Origin: Scandinavium hiltneri
GTDB taxonomy: Bacteria; Pseudomonadota; Gammaproteobacteria; Enterobacterales; Enterobacteriaceae
DNA: 64,000 bases
Assembly: GCF_024764835.1 (NCBI RefSeq)
Contig: NZ_JALIGE010000073.1
Coordinates: forward strand, 310,001 to 374,000
Reading direction: 5' to 3'
How positions within the stretch are numbered: the stretch's first letter is position 1; each line of letters begins with the position of its first letter. Positions 25,903-34,923 of this stretch are shown here, in pieces. The notes under the pieces are model-generated. The model made no database searches, had not been told where the DNA came from, and was given only the letters and a program-made list of their open reading frames with translations. The translations under genes and the position numbers were made by a program.

Positions 25903-26823
25903 TCAGTAACGGATTTTCGGATCGATAACGGCATACAGCACATCGACGATCGCGTTAAACAGAATGGTCAGCGCACCGACCAGAATGGTCAGGCTGAGTA
26001 CCAGAGAATAATCGCGGTTCAGTGCGCCATTCACGAACAGCTGACCGATACCCGGCAGGCCGTAAATGGTTTCGATGACCATCGAACCGGTGATGATGCC
26101 CACAAACGCTGGCCCCATGTACGAGAGTACGGGTAACAGTGCCGGTTTCAGCGCATGACGCATAATAATGCGGCGCATCGGCAGCCCCTTCGCCCTTGCG
26201 GTACGAATAAAGTTGGAGTGCAGGACTTCAATCATCGAACCACGGGTGATACGCGCGATGCTGGCGATATAGGCCAGAGACAGCGCCACCATCGGCAGGA
26301 TCATGTATTGCAACGCCCCGCCGTTCCAGCCACCGCCAGGCAACCAGTGCAGCGTGATGGCAAATATCATCACCAGCAATGGCGCGACCACGAAGCTCGG
26401 GATAACCACCCCGGTCATCGCCACCCCCATGACGGCATAATCCCATTTGGTATTTTGATTCAGCGCGGCTATCACCCCGGCACTGACACCCAGGATTACG
26501 GCGAGGAAGAATGCAGCAAAACCTAATTTGGCCGACACCGGGAAGCTTGCGGCCACCAGGTCGTTCACGGAATAATCTTTATATTTGAATGACGGTCCAA
26601 AATCCCCGTGTGCCAGCTGCTTCAAATAATTGAAGTACTGGACCCCGATAGGATCGTTCAGGTGATATTTGGCTTCAATGTTCGCCATGACTTCTGGCGG
26701 TAGCGTACGTTCGCCGGTAAATGGACTGCCCGGCGCCAGACGCATCATAAAGAAGGAAATGGTAATCAGGATAAAGAGTGTCGGAATTGCTTCCAGACAG
26801 CGACGTAAAATAAATTTCAACAT
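25903..26823 (-). CDS. oppB: Oligopeptide ABC transporter permease OppB
   Basis: 306 residues, six membrane segments, conserved RTARAKGLPMRRIIMRHALK coupling loop. Begins 120 nt after oppA. The gap contains a stable hairpin that lets OppA be made in excess over the membrane parts. Confidence 0.97.
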   Translation of the reverse strand: MLKFILRRCLEAIPTLFILITISFFMMRLAPGSPFTGERTLPPEVMANIEAKYHLNDPIGVQYFNYLKQLAHGDFGPSFKYKDYSVNDLVAASFPVSAKLGFAAFFLAVILGVSAGVIAALNQNTKWDYAVMGVAMTGVVIPSFVVAPLLVMIFAITLHWLPGGGWNGGALQYMILPMVALSLAYIASIARITRGSMIEVLHSNFIRTARAKGLPMRRIIMRHALKPALLPVLSYMGPAFVGIITGSMVIETIYGLPGIGQLFVNGALNRDYSLVLSLTILVGALTILFNAIVDVLYAVIDPKIRY

Positions 26824-26909
26824 TGCCCGTACCTTCTGGCGTGTGCCTTTACATGTCGCAATTCAGCGTGGCTGATGCAGTCATGTGATAGTGCGTGAAA
26901 TAAGACACA

Positions 26910-26934
26910 GTGGGGCAACTCTGTGTTGCCCCAC
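26910..26934 (-). promoter_or_regulatory. Hairpin between oppA and oppB
   Basis: Ten-bp perfect stem GTGGGGCAAC / GTTGCCCCAC with a five-base loop and no proper T-run. It probably protects the oppA 3' end or ends some transcripts before oppB; it is not a strong terminator. Confidence 0.7.
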
Positions 26935-26943
26935 GTATTGCCA

Positions 26944-28575
26944 TTAATGCTTAATGATATACAAGTCTTTGGTATAGATGTTGTCCATTGGATCTTTACC
27001 GGTGTAACCGCCAATCCATGGTTTCACCAGACGGGCATTCACATAGTAATAGACCGGAACGATAGCGGAGTCTTTGCCCAGCTGCTGTTCAGCTTTGTCA
27101 TACAGCGCAACACGCTGTGCTTCGTCGGTCACCTGCAGAGTCTGTTTCATGATCGCATCAAACGCTGGGCTCTTATAATGCGCGGTGTTCATTGAGCTAT
27201 CAGACAGCATGGTGTTCAGGAAGGAAGTCGGTTCGTTATAGTCCGCACACCAGCCGGCACGCGCAACGTCGTAAGTACCCTGATGACGGGTATCCAGGAA
27301 GGTTTTCCACTCCTGGTTAACCAGCTTCACGTTCACGCCCAGGTTTTTCTTCCAGATAGACGCGGCTGCGATTGCCAGTTTCTTGTGCAGATCGGAGGTG
27401 TTGTAGAGCAGCTCGAAGGTCAGCGGCTTATCCGCAGTGTAGCCTGCTTCGGCCAGCAGTTTCTTCGCTTCTTCGTTACGTTTTTCCTGAGTCCAGGTAA
27501 ACCACTCTGGTTTGGTCAGCTTCGCGCCATCGGTGTACGGTGGGGTATAACCGTAAGCTGGCAGGTCACCCTGCGCTTTCACTTTGTTAACGATGATGTC
27601 GCGGTCCAGGCCCAGTTTCAGTGCGGTACGTACACGCTCATCGGTGAACGGGGCTTTCTGGTTGTTGATTTCGTAGTAGTAGGTGCACAGGTACGGGTCA
27701 ACGTGAACTTCGGTTGGGATCTCTTTCTTCAGCTTCTGGAACAGCTCAATCGGCAGGTTGTTATAGGTCATGTCGATTTCGCCGCTGCGGTAGCGGTTTA
27801 CGTCGGTGACTTCAGAAGAGATTGGCAGATAGGTAATCTGGTCAACAACGGTATCTTTGTTATCCCAGTAGTTGGTGTTGCGTTCCATTACGATGCGCTC
27901 GTTCACCACCCAGTCTTTCAGTTTGTATGCGCCGTTGGTGACGATATTGGCAGGCTGAGTCCACTTCTCTCCGAATTTCTCGATGGCGGTTTTATTTACC
28001 GGGGACATCGCCGGGTTCACCAGCAGTTTGTAGAAATAAGGAACCGGCTCGCTCAGAGTGACTTCCAGAGTGTGATCGTCGATGGCTTTCACGCCGAGAT
28101 CGGAGGTCGGTTTTTTGCCGTCGATGATTTCATCAACGTTCAGGATGTGACCGTATTGCGGATAGCTCGCATACGGGGAGGCGGTTTTCGGGTCCACCAG
28201 ACGCTGCCAGCTATATACGAAATCTTGTGCCGTTACCGGCTCGCCGTTGGACCATTTTGCGTCTTTACGCAGATGGAAGGTCCACACTTTGAAATCTTTG
28301 TTATCCCAGCTTTCGGCAACGCCCGGGATCGGGTGACCGTCTTTGGTAGAGGTGATGAGCAGGCCTTCAAACAGGTCACGGCTCACGTTTGCTTCTGGAA
28401 CACCTTCAATTTTGTTCGGATCCAGTGACTGCGGCTCAGCGCCGTTGTTACGGATCATGGTCTGCTTATCTGCCAGCTTAACACCTGCAGGAACGTCTGC
28501 AGCCATTGCACTTCCTGCGATAAGTGCAGCTAAAACACCGGCTGCGATGAGGCTTTTTTTTGTGATGATGGACAT
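26944..28575 (-). CDS. oppA: Periplasmic oligopeptide-binding protein OppA
   Basis: 543 residues from MSIITKKSLIAAGVLAALIA, a Sec signal peptide cleaved after about residue 26 (GSAMA|ADV). The frame can be extended 23 codons upstream but GGAG lies 9 nt before this ATG. SBP family 5 fold; binds two- to five-residue peptides regardless of side chain. The AC-rich ATCAACACAATG around the start is like the GcvB sRNA target of E. coli oppA, so amino-acid-responsive repression is likely. Confidence 0.97.
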   Translation of the reverse strand: MSIITKKSLIAAGVLAALIAGSAMAADVPAGVKLADKQTMIRNNGAEPQSLDPNKIEGVPEANVSRDLFEGLLITSTKDGHPIPGVAESWDNKDFKVWTFHLRKDAKWSNGEPVTAQDFVYSWQRLVDPKTASPYASYPQYGHILNVDEIIDGKKPTSDLGVKAIDDHTLEVTLSEPVPYFYKLLVNPAMSPVNKTAIEKFGEKWTQPANIVTNGAYKLKDWVVNERIVMERNTNYWDNKDTVVDQITYLPISSEVTDVNRYRSGEIDMTYNNLPIELFQKLKKEIPTEVHVDPYLCTYYYEINNQKAPFTDERVRTALKLGLDRDIIVNKVKAQGDLPAYGYTPPYTDGAKLTKPEWFTWTQEKRNEEAKKLLAEAGYTADKPLTFELLYNTSDLHKKLAIAAASIWKKNLGVNVKLVNQEWKTFLDTRHQGTYDVARAGWCADYNEPTSFLNTMLSDSSMNTAHYKSPAFDAIMKQTLQVTDEAQRVALYDKAEQQLGKDSAIVPVYYYVNARLVKPWIGGYTGKDPMDNIYTKDLYIIKH

Positions 28576-29292
28576 TGTGTTGATACTCCGCTCATTATAA
28601 TTACTGGCTGTGCCAGCCTGTTTAATCCCCGAAGGGTTCCCCATACAGCGCAGGAGTGAATGCGTCTGTCAGGCTTTACTGCTGCTATCACCGACTTCTT
28701 TATTACGGTCACTCTTTATTCGGCAACCTTTCGTCGATTCTTTAGGCCATCCCCCCTGTCGGGATAACCGATGTTTTTTTTCGCGTCAGGAGATTTATTT
28801 GAAAATTATTCTCATCTCCACTTTTTGTATCGCGAAATGTCTGGGCGGAAAGTACCAAAAGCATTTCTCCCCCGCCAATACAATTTGCAAATTTGTTAAC
28901 CAATTCTCTTTTGTTGAACCCATTTCGAATGAAGCAGGTCAACCTTCGCAGCGCAGACTAAGATTTAACTCTTATTAATCAATTAGTTAATAAATAAACA
29001 CCTCAGGGTGCGGGTCGCACAACGCCGATGGCGGCTTTTTACACAATAATTTAACAATTGATTATTATTTAGCACATTACTCTGCGTGAACGTTGAAATT
29101 ACTAATAACATTTCAATTATCGCACGGCAAGCGTAAGAGTATCATGTTAGTGAAATAACATTATTGCCCGGGGTACTACATGGGGCTCTAAAGGCTAATC
29201 ATCTGATAACAATAGAATTAGAGAAAAATAGCAGAAGGTTATTACGACAGGCCAATTCACATTTATTGATATGTTTTGCTAATAGATGAAAG
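28576..29292 (-). promoter_or_regulatory. Long oppA upstream region (about 720 nt without a gene)
   Basis: Low-GC interval upstream of oppA, containing its leader and promoter(s). No reading frame in it resembles a known protein; the longest (66 codons, 28742-28942 minus) has no convincing start. A plus-strand pair of small hairpins followed by five T lies at 29008-29040 (see findings). An E. coli-like long space exists at the same place. Confidence 0.5.
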
Positions 29293-29317
29293 AAAAAACG
29301 AGGCGTGTTTGCCCCGT
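29293..29317 (-). terminator. Terminator after ychE
   Basis: On the minus strand ACGGGGC / GCCTCGT (one G-U pair), loop of six, then six T. Confidence 0.75.
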
Positions 29318-29329
29318 TTCAGAACGGTG

Positions 29330-29977
29330 TCAGGCAAGCAAGCCGGGGAAGATAGATTTGATACCGGCCACAATAAATTCAATGCCAAGCGCCATCAGCA
29401 GCAGACCCATGATACGGGTGATAACGTTGATGCCCGTTTGTCCCAGTAACCGCACCAGCCAGGGCGCAATGCGGAACAGTCCCCAACAGCAACCGGCAAA
29501 AATCGCGATAGCGACGGAGAAGCCAATCAGATGCGCGATATTATGGTAGCGCGTGCCCCAGACAATCGTGGAGCTGATTGCCCCCGGCCCGGCCATTAAG
29601 GGTAATGCCAGAGGGACAACGCCAACGCTTTCGCGAATGGCCGTCTCTGATTTTTCCTGCTTGTTCTGTTTATCCTCACCGAGCTTTCCGCTGATCATCG
29701 ACATCGCAATCGTTACCACCAGAATACCGCCCGCAATACGGAACGAATCGATAGAGATACCGAAGAGTTGCAGAATGCCGTCGCCAAGAAACAGTGAAGT
29801 CCACAAAATGATGGCAACCGAGAGGTTTGCCGTCAGGTTGGTCTTATTGCGCGCAGGCGCCGACTGGTAGCTGGTCATACTGATGAACACAGGGATGATA
29901 CCCACCGGGTTTACCAGCGCAAATAAGCCAATGAAAAATTTAATATAAGTTGGAAAATCGAACAGCGATTGAATCAC
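29330..29977 (-). CDS. ychE: YchE, MarC/NAAT-family membrane protein
   Basis: 215 residues with six hydrophobic segments; conserved LVNPVGIIPVFISMT near the N-terminus and PLALPLMAGPGAIS in the middle. The family has been proposed to move neutral amino acids, but no substrate is firmly known. Same length and place (divergent from adhE) as in E. coli. Confidence 0.94.
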   Translation of the reverse strand: MIQSLFDFPTYIKFFIGLFALVNPVGIIPVFISMTSYQSAPARNKTNLTANLSVAIILWTSLFLGDGILQLFGISIDSFRIAGGILVVTIAMSMISGKLGEDKQNKQEKSETAIRESVGVVPLALPLMAGPGAISSTIVWGTRYHNIAHLIGFSVAIAIFAGCCWGLFRIAPWLVRLLGQTGINVITRIMGLLLMALGIEFIVAGIKSIFPGLLA

Positions 29978-30455
29978 GGTAACCCCGCGCCCTCATCAAT
30001 TGTGGTAGTTGACGTACAGTAATCACGAAAAACGCGCTGAAGATACGCTGTTTGACGGTATTCTTCACCACAAATCTGCTGTAAAACGCTACCAATACAC
30101 GTTGTTATGTATCTGTTTAAATTATGCTAATGTTACCCCAGTCCGAAATTACGATCATTTAACACTTGATACAAACAGCTAAAATCGGCCTGCTGAATGG
30201 AGTCAGCTTGGTGTAATCTTGATTTAGATCACGCAATTCGTACTCAGAAGTGAGTAATCTTGATGTCGCACCAGGGAGTAGCCCGGTAACTCTACCGGGT
30301 GTAATGGAAGGCTCTTTTAGTAAATCAGTGGATGAAGGTCGTTAAGTAACCTTTTGTTTTTATGGCTCTTACGCAAGCTGCTTGTGGTCTGTCTATACTG
30401 ACGTATCGCGCAGCTGATTTACTAAAAAAGTTTAACATTATCCAGGAGAGCATTT
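29978..30455 (+). promoter_or_regulatory. adhE control region
   Basis: 478 nt between the divergent ychE and adhE. It corresponds to the long 5' region of E. coli adhE, where several promoters and Cra, Fis, NarL and sigma-S inputs are known; I did not assign single sites. The segment nearest adhE contains a 14-bp inverted repeat (next entry). Confidence 0.6.
30315..30427 (+). promoter_or_regulatory. Long-range inverted repeat in the adhE leader
   Basis: TTTTAGTAAATCAG at 30315-30328 and its exact complement CTGATTTACTAAAA at 30414-30427 can pair across 85 nt, ending about 16 nt before the AGGAGA ribosome site at 30443. In E. coli, adhE translation depends on RNase III cutting a leader structure that masks the ribosome site, and this pairing is a good candidate for that structure. 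Confidence 0.7.
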
Positions 30456-33131
30456 ATGGCTGTTACTAATGTCGCTGAACTGAACGCACTCGTCGAGCGC
30501 GTAAAAAAAGCTCAGCGTGAATATGCCAACTTCACCCAAGAACAGGTTGATAAAATCTTCCGCGCGGCCGCACTGGCTGCTGCAGATGCTCGAATCCCTC
30601 TCGCGAAACTGGCCGTTGCCGAATCTGGCATGGGTATCGTGGAAGATAAAGTGATTAAAAACCACTTTGCTTCTGAGTATATCTACAACGCCTATAAAGA
30701 TGAGAAAACCTGTGGTGTCCTGTCTGAAGATGACACTTTCGGTACTATCACCATCGCTGAACCTATCGGCATCATCTGCGGTATCGTACCGACCACCAAC
30801 CCAACGTCTACCGCTATCTTCAAGTCTCTTATCAGCCTGAAGACGCGTAACGCAATCATCTTCTCCCCACACCCACGTGCGAAAGACGCGACGAACAAAG
30901 CCGCCGATATCGTTCTCCAGGCTGCAATCGCAGCGGGTGCGCCGAAAGATCTGATTGGTTGGATTGATCAGCCTTCCGTAGAGCTGTCCAACGCTCTGAT
31001 GCATCACCCGGACATCAACATGATCCTCGCCACGGGTGGCCCGGGCATGGTTAAAGCAGCATACAGCTCCGGTAAACCTGCCATCGGCGTAGGTGCGGGT
31101 AACACCCCTGTAGTTGTTGATGAAACGGCTGATGTGAAACGCGTTGTGGCGTCCATCCTGATGTCTAAAACCTTCGACAACGGCGTAATCTGTGCCTCTG
31201 AACAGTCCGTTATCGTCGTTGACTCTGCGTACGCTGCAGTACGTGAGCGTTTTGCTTCACACGGCGGCTACATGCTGCAGGGCAAAGAGCTGAAAGCCGT
31301 TCAGGACATCATCCTGAAAAATGGTGGTCTGAACGCGGCTATTGTTGGTCAGCCAGCAACCAAAATTGCTGAACTGGCAGGCTTCACCGTACCAGCAGAT
31401 ACCAAAATTCTGATTGGCGAAGTGACCGTTGTTGACGAGTCTGAGCCGTTCGCACACGAAAAACTGTCTCCGACTCTGGCAATGTACCGCGCCAAGAACT
31501 TCGAAGACGCGGTGGTTAAAGCGGAAAAACTGGTTGAGATGGGCGGCATCGGCCACACCTCTTGCCTGTACACCGACCAGGACAACCAGCCAGAGCGCGT
31601 TAAGCACTTCGGCGACAAAATGAAGACCGCACGTATTCTGATTAACACCCCGGCGTCTCAGGGTGGTATCGGTGACCTCTACAACTTCAAACTCGCGCCT
31701 TCCCTGACTCTGGGTTGTGGTTCCTGGGGTGGTAACTCCATCTCTGAGAACGTGGGTCCTAAGCACCTGATCAACAAGAAAACCGTTGCTAAGCGAGCTG
31801 AAAACATGTTGTGGCACAAACTTCCGAAATCCATCTACTTCCGTCGTGGCTCACTGCCAATCGCGCTGGATGAAGTGATTACCGATGGTCACAAACGTGC
31901 GATGATCGTGACTGACCGTTTCCTGTTCAACAACGGCTATGCAGACCAGATCACATCTGTTCTGAAAGCAGCTGGCGTTGAAACTGAAGTGTTCTTTGAA
32001 GTTGAAGCTGACCCAACTCTGACCGTTGTCCGCAAAGGTGCAGAACTGGCGAACTCCTTCAAACCAGACGTGATTATCGCGCTGGGCGGCGGTTCCCCGA
32101 TGGATGCTGCGAAAATCATGTGGGTCATGTACGAACACCCAGAAACTCACTTCGAAGAACTGGCGCTGCGCTTTATGGACATCCGTAAACGTATCTACAA
32201 GTTCCCGAAAATGGGTGTGAAAGCGAAGATGATTGCGGTCACCACCACTTCTGGTACCGGTTCTGAAGTGACCCCGTTTGCGGTGGTTACCGATGATGCA
32301 ACGGGTCAGAAATATCCACTGGCTGACTACGCGCTGACTCCGGACATGGCTATCGTTGATGCCAACCTCGTGATGGATATGCCGAAATCACTGTGTGCAT
32401 TCGGTGGTCTGGATGCAGTAACGCATGCCCTGGAAGCTTACGTGTCTGTGCTGGCATCTGAGTTCTCCGACGGCCAGGCTCTGCAGGCTCTGAAACTGCT
32501 GAAAGAAAACCTGCCAGCGTCTTACCACGAAGGTTCTAAGAACCCAGTTGCTCGTGAACGCGTTCACAACGCAGCGACTATCGCCGGTATCGCGTTTGCT
32601 AACGCCTTCCTCGGTGTGTGTCACTCCATGGCGCATAAACTGGGTTCGCAGTTCCACATTCCACACGGTCTGGCCAATGCCCTGCTGATCAGCAACGTTA
32701 TTCGCTATAACGCAAACGACAACCCAACCAAGCAGACTGCATTCAGCCAGTACGACCGTCCGCAGGCTCGTCGTCGTTATGCAGAAGTCGCAGACCACCT
32801 GGGTCTGACGTCTTCCAGCGATCGTACTGCTGCGAAAATCGAGAAACTGCTGGCATGGCTGGACAGCATCAAAGCTGAACTGGGTATTCCTAAGTCTATC
32901 CGTGAAGCAGGTGTTCAGGAAGCTGACTTCCTGGCTCACGTCGACAAACTGTCTGAAGACGCGTTTGATGATCAGTGTACCGGTGCTAACCCACGTTACC
33001 CGCTGATTGCTGAACTGAAGCAAATCCTGCTGGACACCTACTACGGCCGCGAATTTAGCGAAGGCGACGTAGCTGAGAAGAAAGCAGCTGCTCCGGCTAA
33101 AGCTGACAAAAAAGCGAAGAAAACCGCTTAA
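30456..33131 (+). CDS. adhE: Bifunctional acetaldehyde-CoA/alcohol dehydrogenase AdhE
   Basis: 891 residues. N-terminal aldehyde dehydrogenase (about 1-440) with catalytic Cys in FDNGVICASEQS (about 246); linker; C-terminal iron-dependent alcohol dehydrogenase (about 450-870) with metal ligands in GGLDAVTHALEAY, HSMAHKLGSQFHIPHGLANA. It turns acetyl-CoA to acetaldehyde and ethanol with two NADH in fermentation and forms spirosomes. The lysine-alanine-rich tail (AEKKAAAPAKADKKAKK) is normal. Codon choice is strongly biased, as in highly expressed genes. Confidence 0.98.
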   Translation: MAVTNVAELNALVERVKKAQREYANFTQEQVDKIFRAAALAAADARIPLAKLAVAESGMGIVEDKVIKNHFASEYIYNAYKDEKTCGVLSEDDTFGTITIAEPIGIICGIVPTTNPTSTAIFKSLISLKTRNAIIFSPHPRAKDATNKAADIVLQAAIAAGAPKDLIGWIDQPSVELSNALMHHPDINMILATGGPGMVKAAYSSGKPAIGVGAGNTPVVVDETADVKRVVASILMSKTFDNGVICASEQSVIVVDSAYAAVRERFASHGGYMLQGKELKAVQDIILKNGGLNAAIVGQPATKIAELAGFTVPADTKILIGEVTVVDESEPFAHEKLSPTLAMYRAKNFEDAVVKAEKLVEMGGIGHTSCLYTDQDNQPERVKHFGDKMKTARILINTPASQGGIGDLYNFKLAPSLTLGCGSWGGNSISENVGPKHLINKKTVAKRAENMLWHKLPKSIYFRRGSLPIALDEVITDGHKRAMIVTDRFLFNNGYADQITSVLKAAGVETEVFFEVEADPTLTVVRKGAELANSFKPDVIIALGGGSPMDAAKIMWVMYEHPETHFEELALRFMDIRKRIYKFPKMGVKAKMIAVTTTSGTGSEVTPFAVVTDDATGQKYPLADYALTPDMAIVDANLVMDMPKSLCAFGGLDAVTHALEAYVSVLASEFSDGQALQALKLLKENLPASYHEGSKNPVARERVHNAATIAGIAFANAFLGVCHSMAHKLGSQFHIPHGLANALLISNVIRYNANDNPTKQTAFSQYDRPQARRRYAEVADHLGLTSSSDRTAAKIEKLLAWLDSIKAELGIPKSIREAGVQEADFLAHVDKLSEDAFDDQCTGANPRYPLIAELKQILLDTYYGREFSEGDVAEKKAAAPAKADKKAKKTA

Positions 33132-33153
33132 TTTGAAAGCCTAATATAAACCC

Positions 33154-33163
33154 GCCAGACGGC
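33154..33163 (+). repeat. Target-site duplication, left copy
   Basis: GCCAGACGGC directly before the IS remnant; GCCAGATGGC (9 of 10) directly after it at 33693-33702. Together with the T-run behind the right copy they rebuild one hairpin terminator for adhE. Confidence 0.8.
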
Positions 33164-33187
33164 TAATGCCGATCCGGTGGCTGGTAT

Positions 33188-33220
33188 AAAAAGGGTCCAT
33201 GTTTATCATGGACCCTTTTT
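33188..33220. terminator. Bidirectional terminator inside the IS remnant, now behind adhE
   Basis: AAAAAGGGTCCATG / CATGGACCCTTTTT perfect repeat with a short loop and A/T runs on both sides, 57 nt after the adhE stop. It probably took over adhE termination after the original hairpin was split. Confidence 0.88.
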
Positions 33221-33222
33221 AA

Positions 33223-33630
33223 ATGGAACTTTCACAAGCCCTCAGCATTATCAATGTCACTACGTCTGAACACACCCGCAACCTCTCTGAGCTACCCCCG
33301 CTGAGTTTATCCAACGAGCACTTACGCTGACGGACACCGTTACGCTGCGCAAACGCAAACTTCCTCTCGAGTCCATGATTTGGCTCACACAGCTGCAGCA
33401 GGCTGCCAGAACTGGTACAGCAGAGGAGTTGTGGGGGAGTTCTGCTGACCTATAACCTGGTGATATATCAGATGGTGAAAATGGCATTCGAGCTCAAAGG
33501 TGATTATCTGCCGTATCAGCTGAGCGTCAGTGGCTCAAACAAGGTTGCTGATAACGTTGCCATGGGCTTCACCCGCCAAAATGGCTGGTCTTACCGGGGA
33601 GAAGAGAGCGAAATTACCCTCGGGAGTTAA
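33223..33630 (+). pseudogene. IS4-type transposase fragments
   Basis: An ATG at 33223 starts MELSQALSIIN, similar to the IS4 transposase N-terminus (MHIGQALDLVSRY). Then TDTVTLRKRKLPLESMIW (33332-33385) matches the start region, after which about 290 residues with the catalytic DDE residues are gone. The C-terminal GVLLTYNLVIYQMVKMA and ELKGDYLPYQLSVS follow in a new frame, shifted at a run of five G near 33433-33437. A last degraded stretch includes RRERNY-like residues near 33600. At least three lesions: it is dead. Confidence 0.85.
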
Positions 33631-33692
33631 GAGTCAAAGCCCGGAAATACCCGGAGAGAAAAACGGCTGGTCACTTTAAGTGACCAGCATTA

Positions 33693-33702
33693 GCCAGATG
33701 GC
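33693..33702 (+). repeat. Target-site duplication, right copy
   Basis: GCCAGATGGC, followed directly by GGTTTTTTTT, the original T-run of the adhE terminator. Confidence 0.8.
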
Positions 33703-33742
33703 GGTTTTTTTTATGTCTGTTGCGCGCTAAAGCGTGGTGAGA

Positions 33743-34369
33743 TTACTCTTCCACCTTCCCTCGCACTCGCTGCTGTATAGCGCTCAGAGAGCCTTCCAGA
33801 AGCGCTTCTTTGTAATGTTTACGGCACACGGAGACGTAACGCTCATTCCCGCCGATAACCACCTGTTCGCCTTCGTTATACGGACGCCCTTCCTGATCCA
33901 ATCGCAGCACCATACTCGCCTTACGACCACAGAAGCAGATGGTTTTTAATTCCACCAATTTATCGGACCAGCACAGCAGATATTGGCTGCCAATAAACAG
34001 CTCGCCGCGAAAATCTGTACGCAGGCCGTAGCACAGCACCGGAATATCCAACTCATCCACAACCTCTGACAGCGCGTAGACCTGCTCGCGAGTCAAGAAC
34101 TGGCTCTCATCCACCAGCACACAGTGAATCGGCTCCTGCGCGTGCTCAGCTGCGATATCGTCGTACAGCGATGTCTGTTGGTTGTAGAGCTTCGCCGGTG
34201 AGGACAATCCGATGCGTGAACTGACTTTTCCTGCGCCGAATCTGTCGTCAATTTCTGCGGTATAAACCAGCGTTCGCATTCCGCGTTCCTGGTAATTATA
34301 GGAGGATTGTAACAAAGCCGTAGACTTCCCTGCATTCATTGCAGAGTAGTAAAAATAAAGTTGTGCCAT
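33743..34369 (-). CDS. tdk: Thymidine kinase
   Basis: 208 residues starting MAQLYFYYSAMNAGKSTALL with the P-loop GNAGKST-type motif (about 11-17), the DESQFLT Walker B-like segment with catalytic Glu, and the zinc-holding cysteines in ICFCGRKA and CRKH. It phosphorylates thymidine for salvage. The frame upstream of 34369 adds seven residues that other Tdk proteins lack. The C-terminus (RVRGKVEE) is slightly longer than in E. coli (205). Confidence 0.96.
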   Translation of the reverse strand: MAQLYFYYSAMNAGKSTALLQSSYNYQERGMRTLVYTAEIDDRFGAGKVSSRIGLSSPAKLYNQQTSLYDDIAAEHAQEPIHCVLVDESQFLTREQVYALSEVVDELDIPVLCYGLRTDFRGELFIGSQYLLCWSDKLVELKTICFCGRKASMVLRLDQEGRPYNEGEQVVIGGNERYVSVCRKHYKEALLEGSLSAIQQRVRGKVEE

Positions 34370-34923
34370 TCGCAGCATCACCTCAATCATCGTGATTTAA
34401 CGGCACGAATTGTACCATATCCCTTGCAAATTTCAGCGTTCACGCAGCGCATAATCCTTTGTGACTTCACGTAAAATATTAAGTTCTTCTTATCTATAAT
34501 AACAATCAGAAACGGCCAGCCAATCACATGACACCTTAAGATAATGCCGAGTTATCAGCCAGCTAATCCCTTACCTGGCGCCCCAGGGCTTTCGTGACGT
34601 TATGATTCAGATTCTATTGACTCCAGGAAATTCCCCCCTGGCTCGCGAGTAATACGAAAGGCTGATATTTGTGTTCCTCTTATATATGCCGCGCCGTAAC
34701 AGAAAAAAAGCATACTTTGTAAGGGTGTTCTTATGATTAGTGCCTGGCAATAAGCACCCATGATGTGAACTGACGCGTAAAATTTAACTTTATCTAATTA
34801 TTAATCGTGGTAAATAACACGATATTTTGACTTCCTTACAAACCACCCTATTGCACATCTGAAATTAACGCTCTATTATTACCTCAACAAACCACCCCAC
34901 AATATAAGTTTGAGAATACGACA
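34370..34923 (+). promoter_or_regulatory. tdk-hns intergenic region (about 550 nt without a gene)
   Basis: AT-rich, long upstream region of hns holding its promoter (34827-34854). No convincing gene seen. E. coli has a similar long space, with Fis and H-NS binding sites; none were mapped here. Confidence 0.5.
34827..34854 (+). promoter_or_regulatory. hns promoter
   Basis: TTGACT, 16-nt spacer, TATTGC; predicted start about 60 nt before the hns ATG. The leader ACAAACCACCCCACAATATAA agrees with the E. coli hns leader, where DsrA RNA pairs around the start codon. Confidence 0.7.

Larger units (their letters stand above)
33164..33692 (+). mobile_element. IS4-family insertion remnant in the adhE terminator
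   Basis: 529-bp remnant. The left end TAATGCCGATC and the complement of the right end TAATGCTGGTC match at 9 of 11 positions and both resemble the IS4 terminal repeat. The flanks carry a 10-bp near-identical duplication. Inside lie pieces of an IS4-type transposase (see pseudogene). The left end looks shortened: in IS4, as I remember it, two CCGATC copies lie about 27 nt apart, and the sequence here looks as if they recombined. The element cannot move on its own. Confidence 0.85.

Noticed and set aside
27283..28428. 381-codon open frame antisense to oppA
   Set aside because: Shadow of oppA; composition typical of antisense reading.
28742..28942. 66-codon frame in the oppA upstream gap
   Set aside because: No ribosome site, low-complexity content, no recognisable similarity; left as non-coding.
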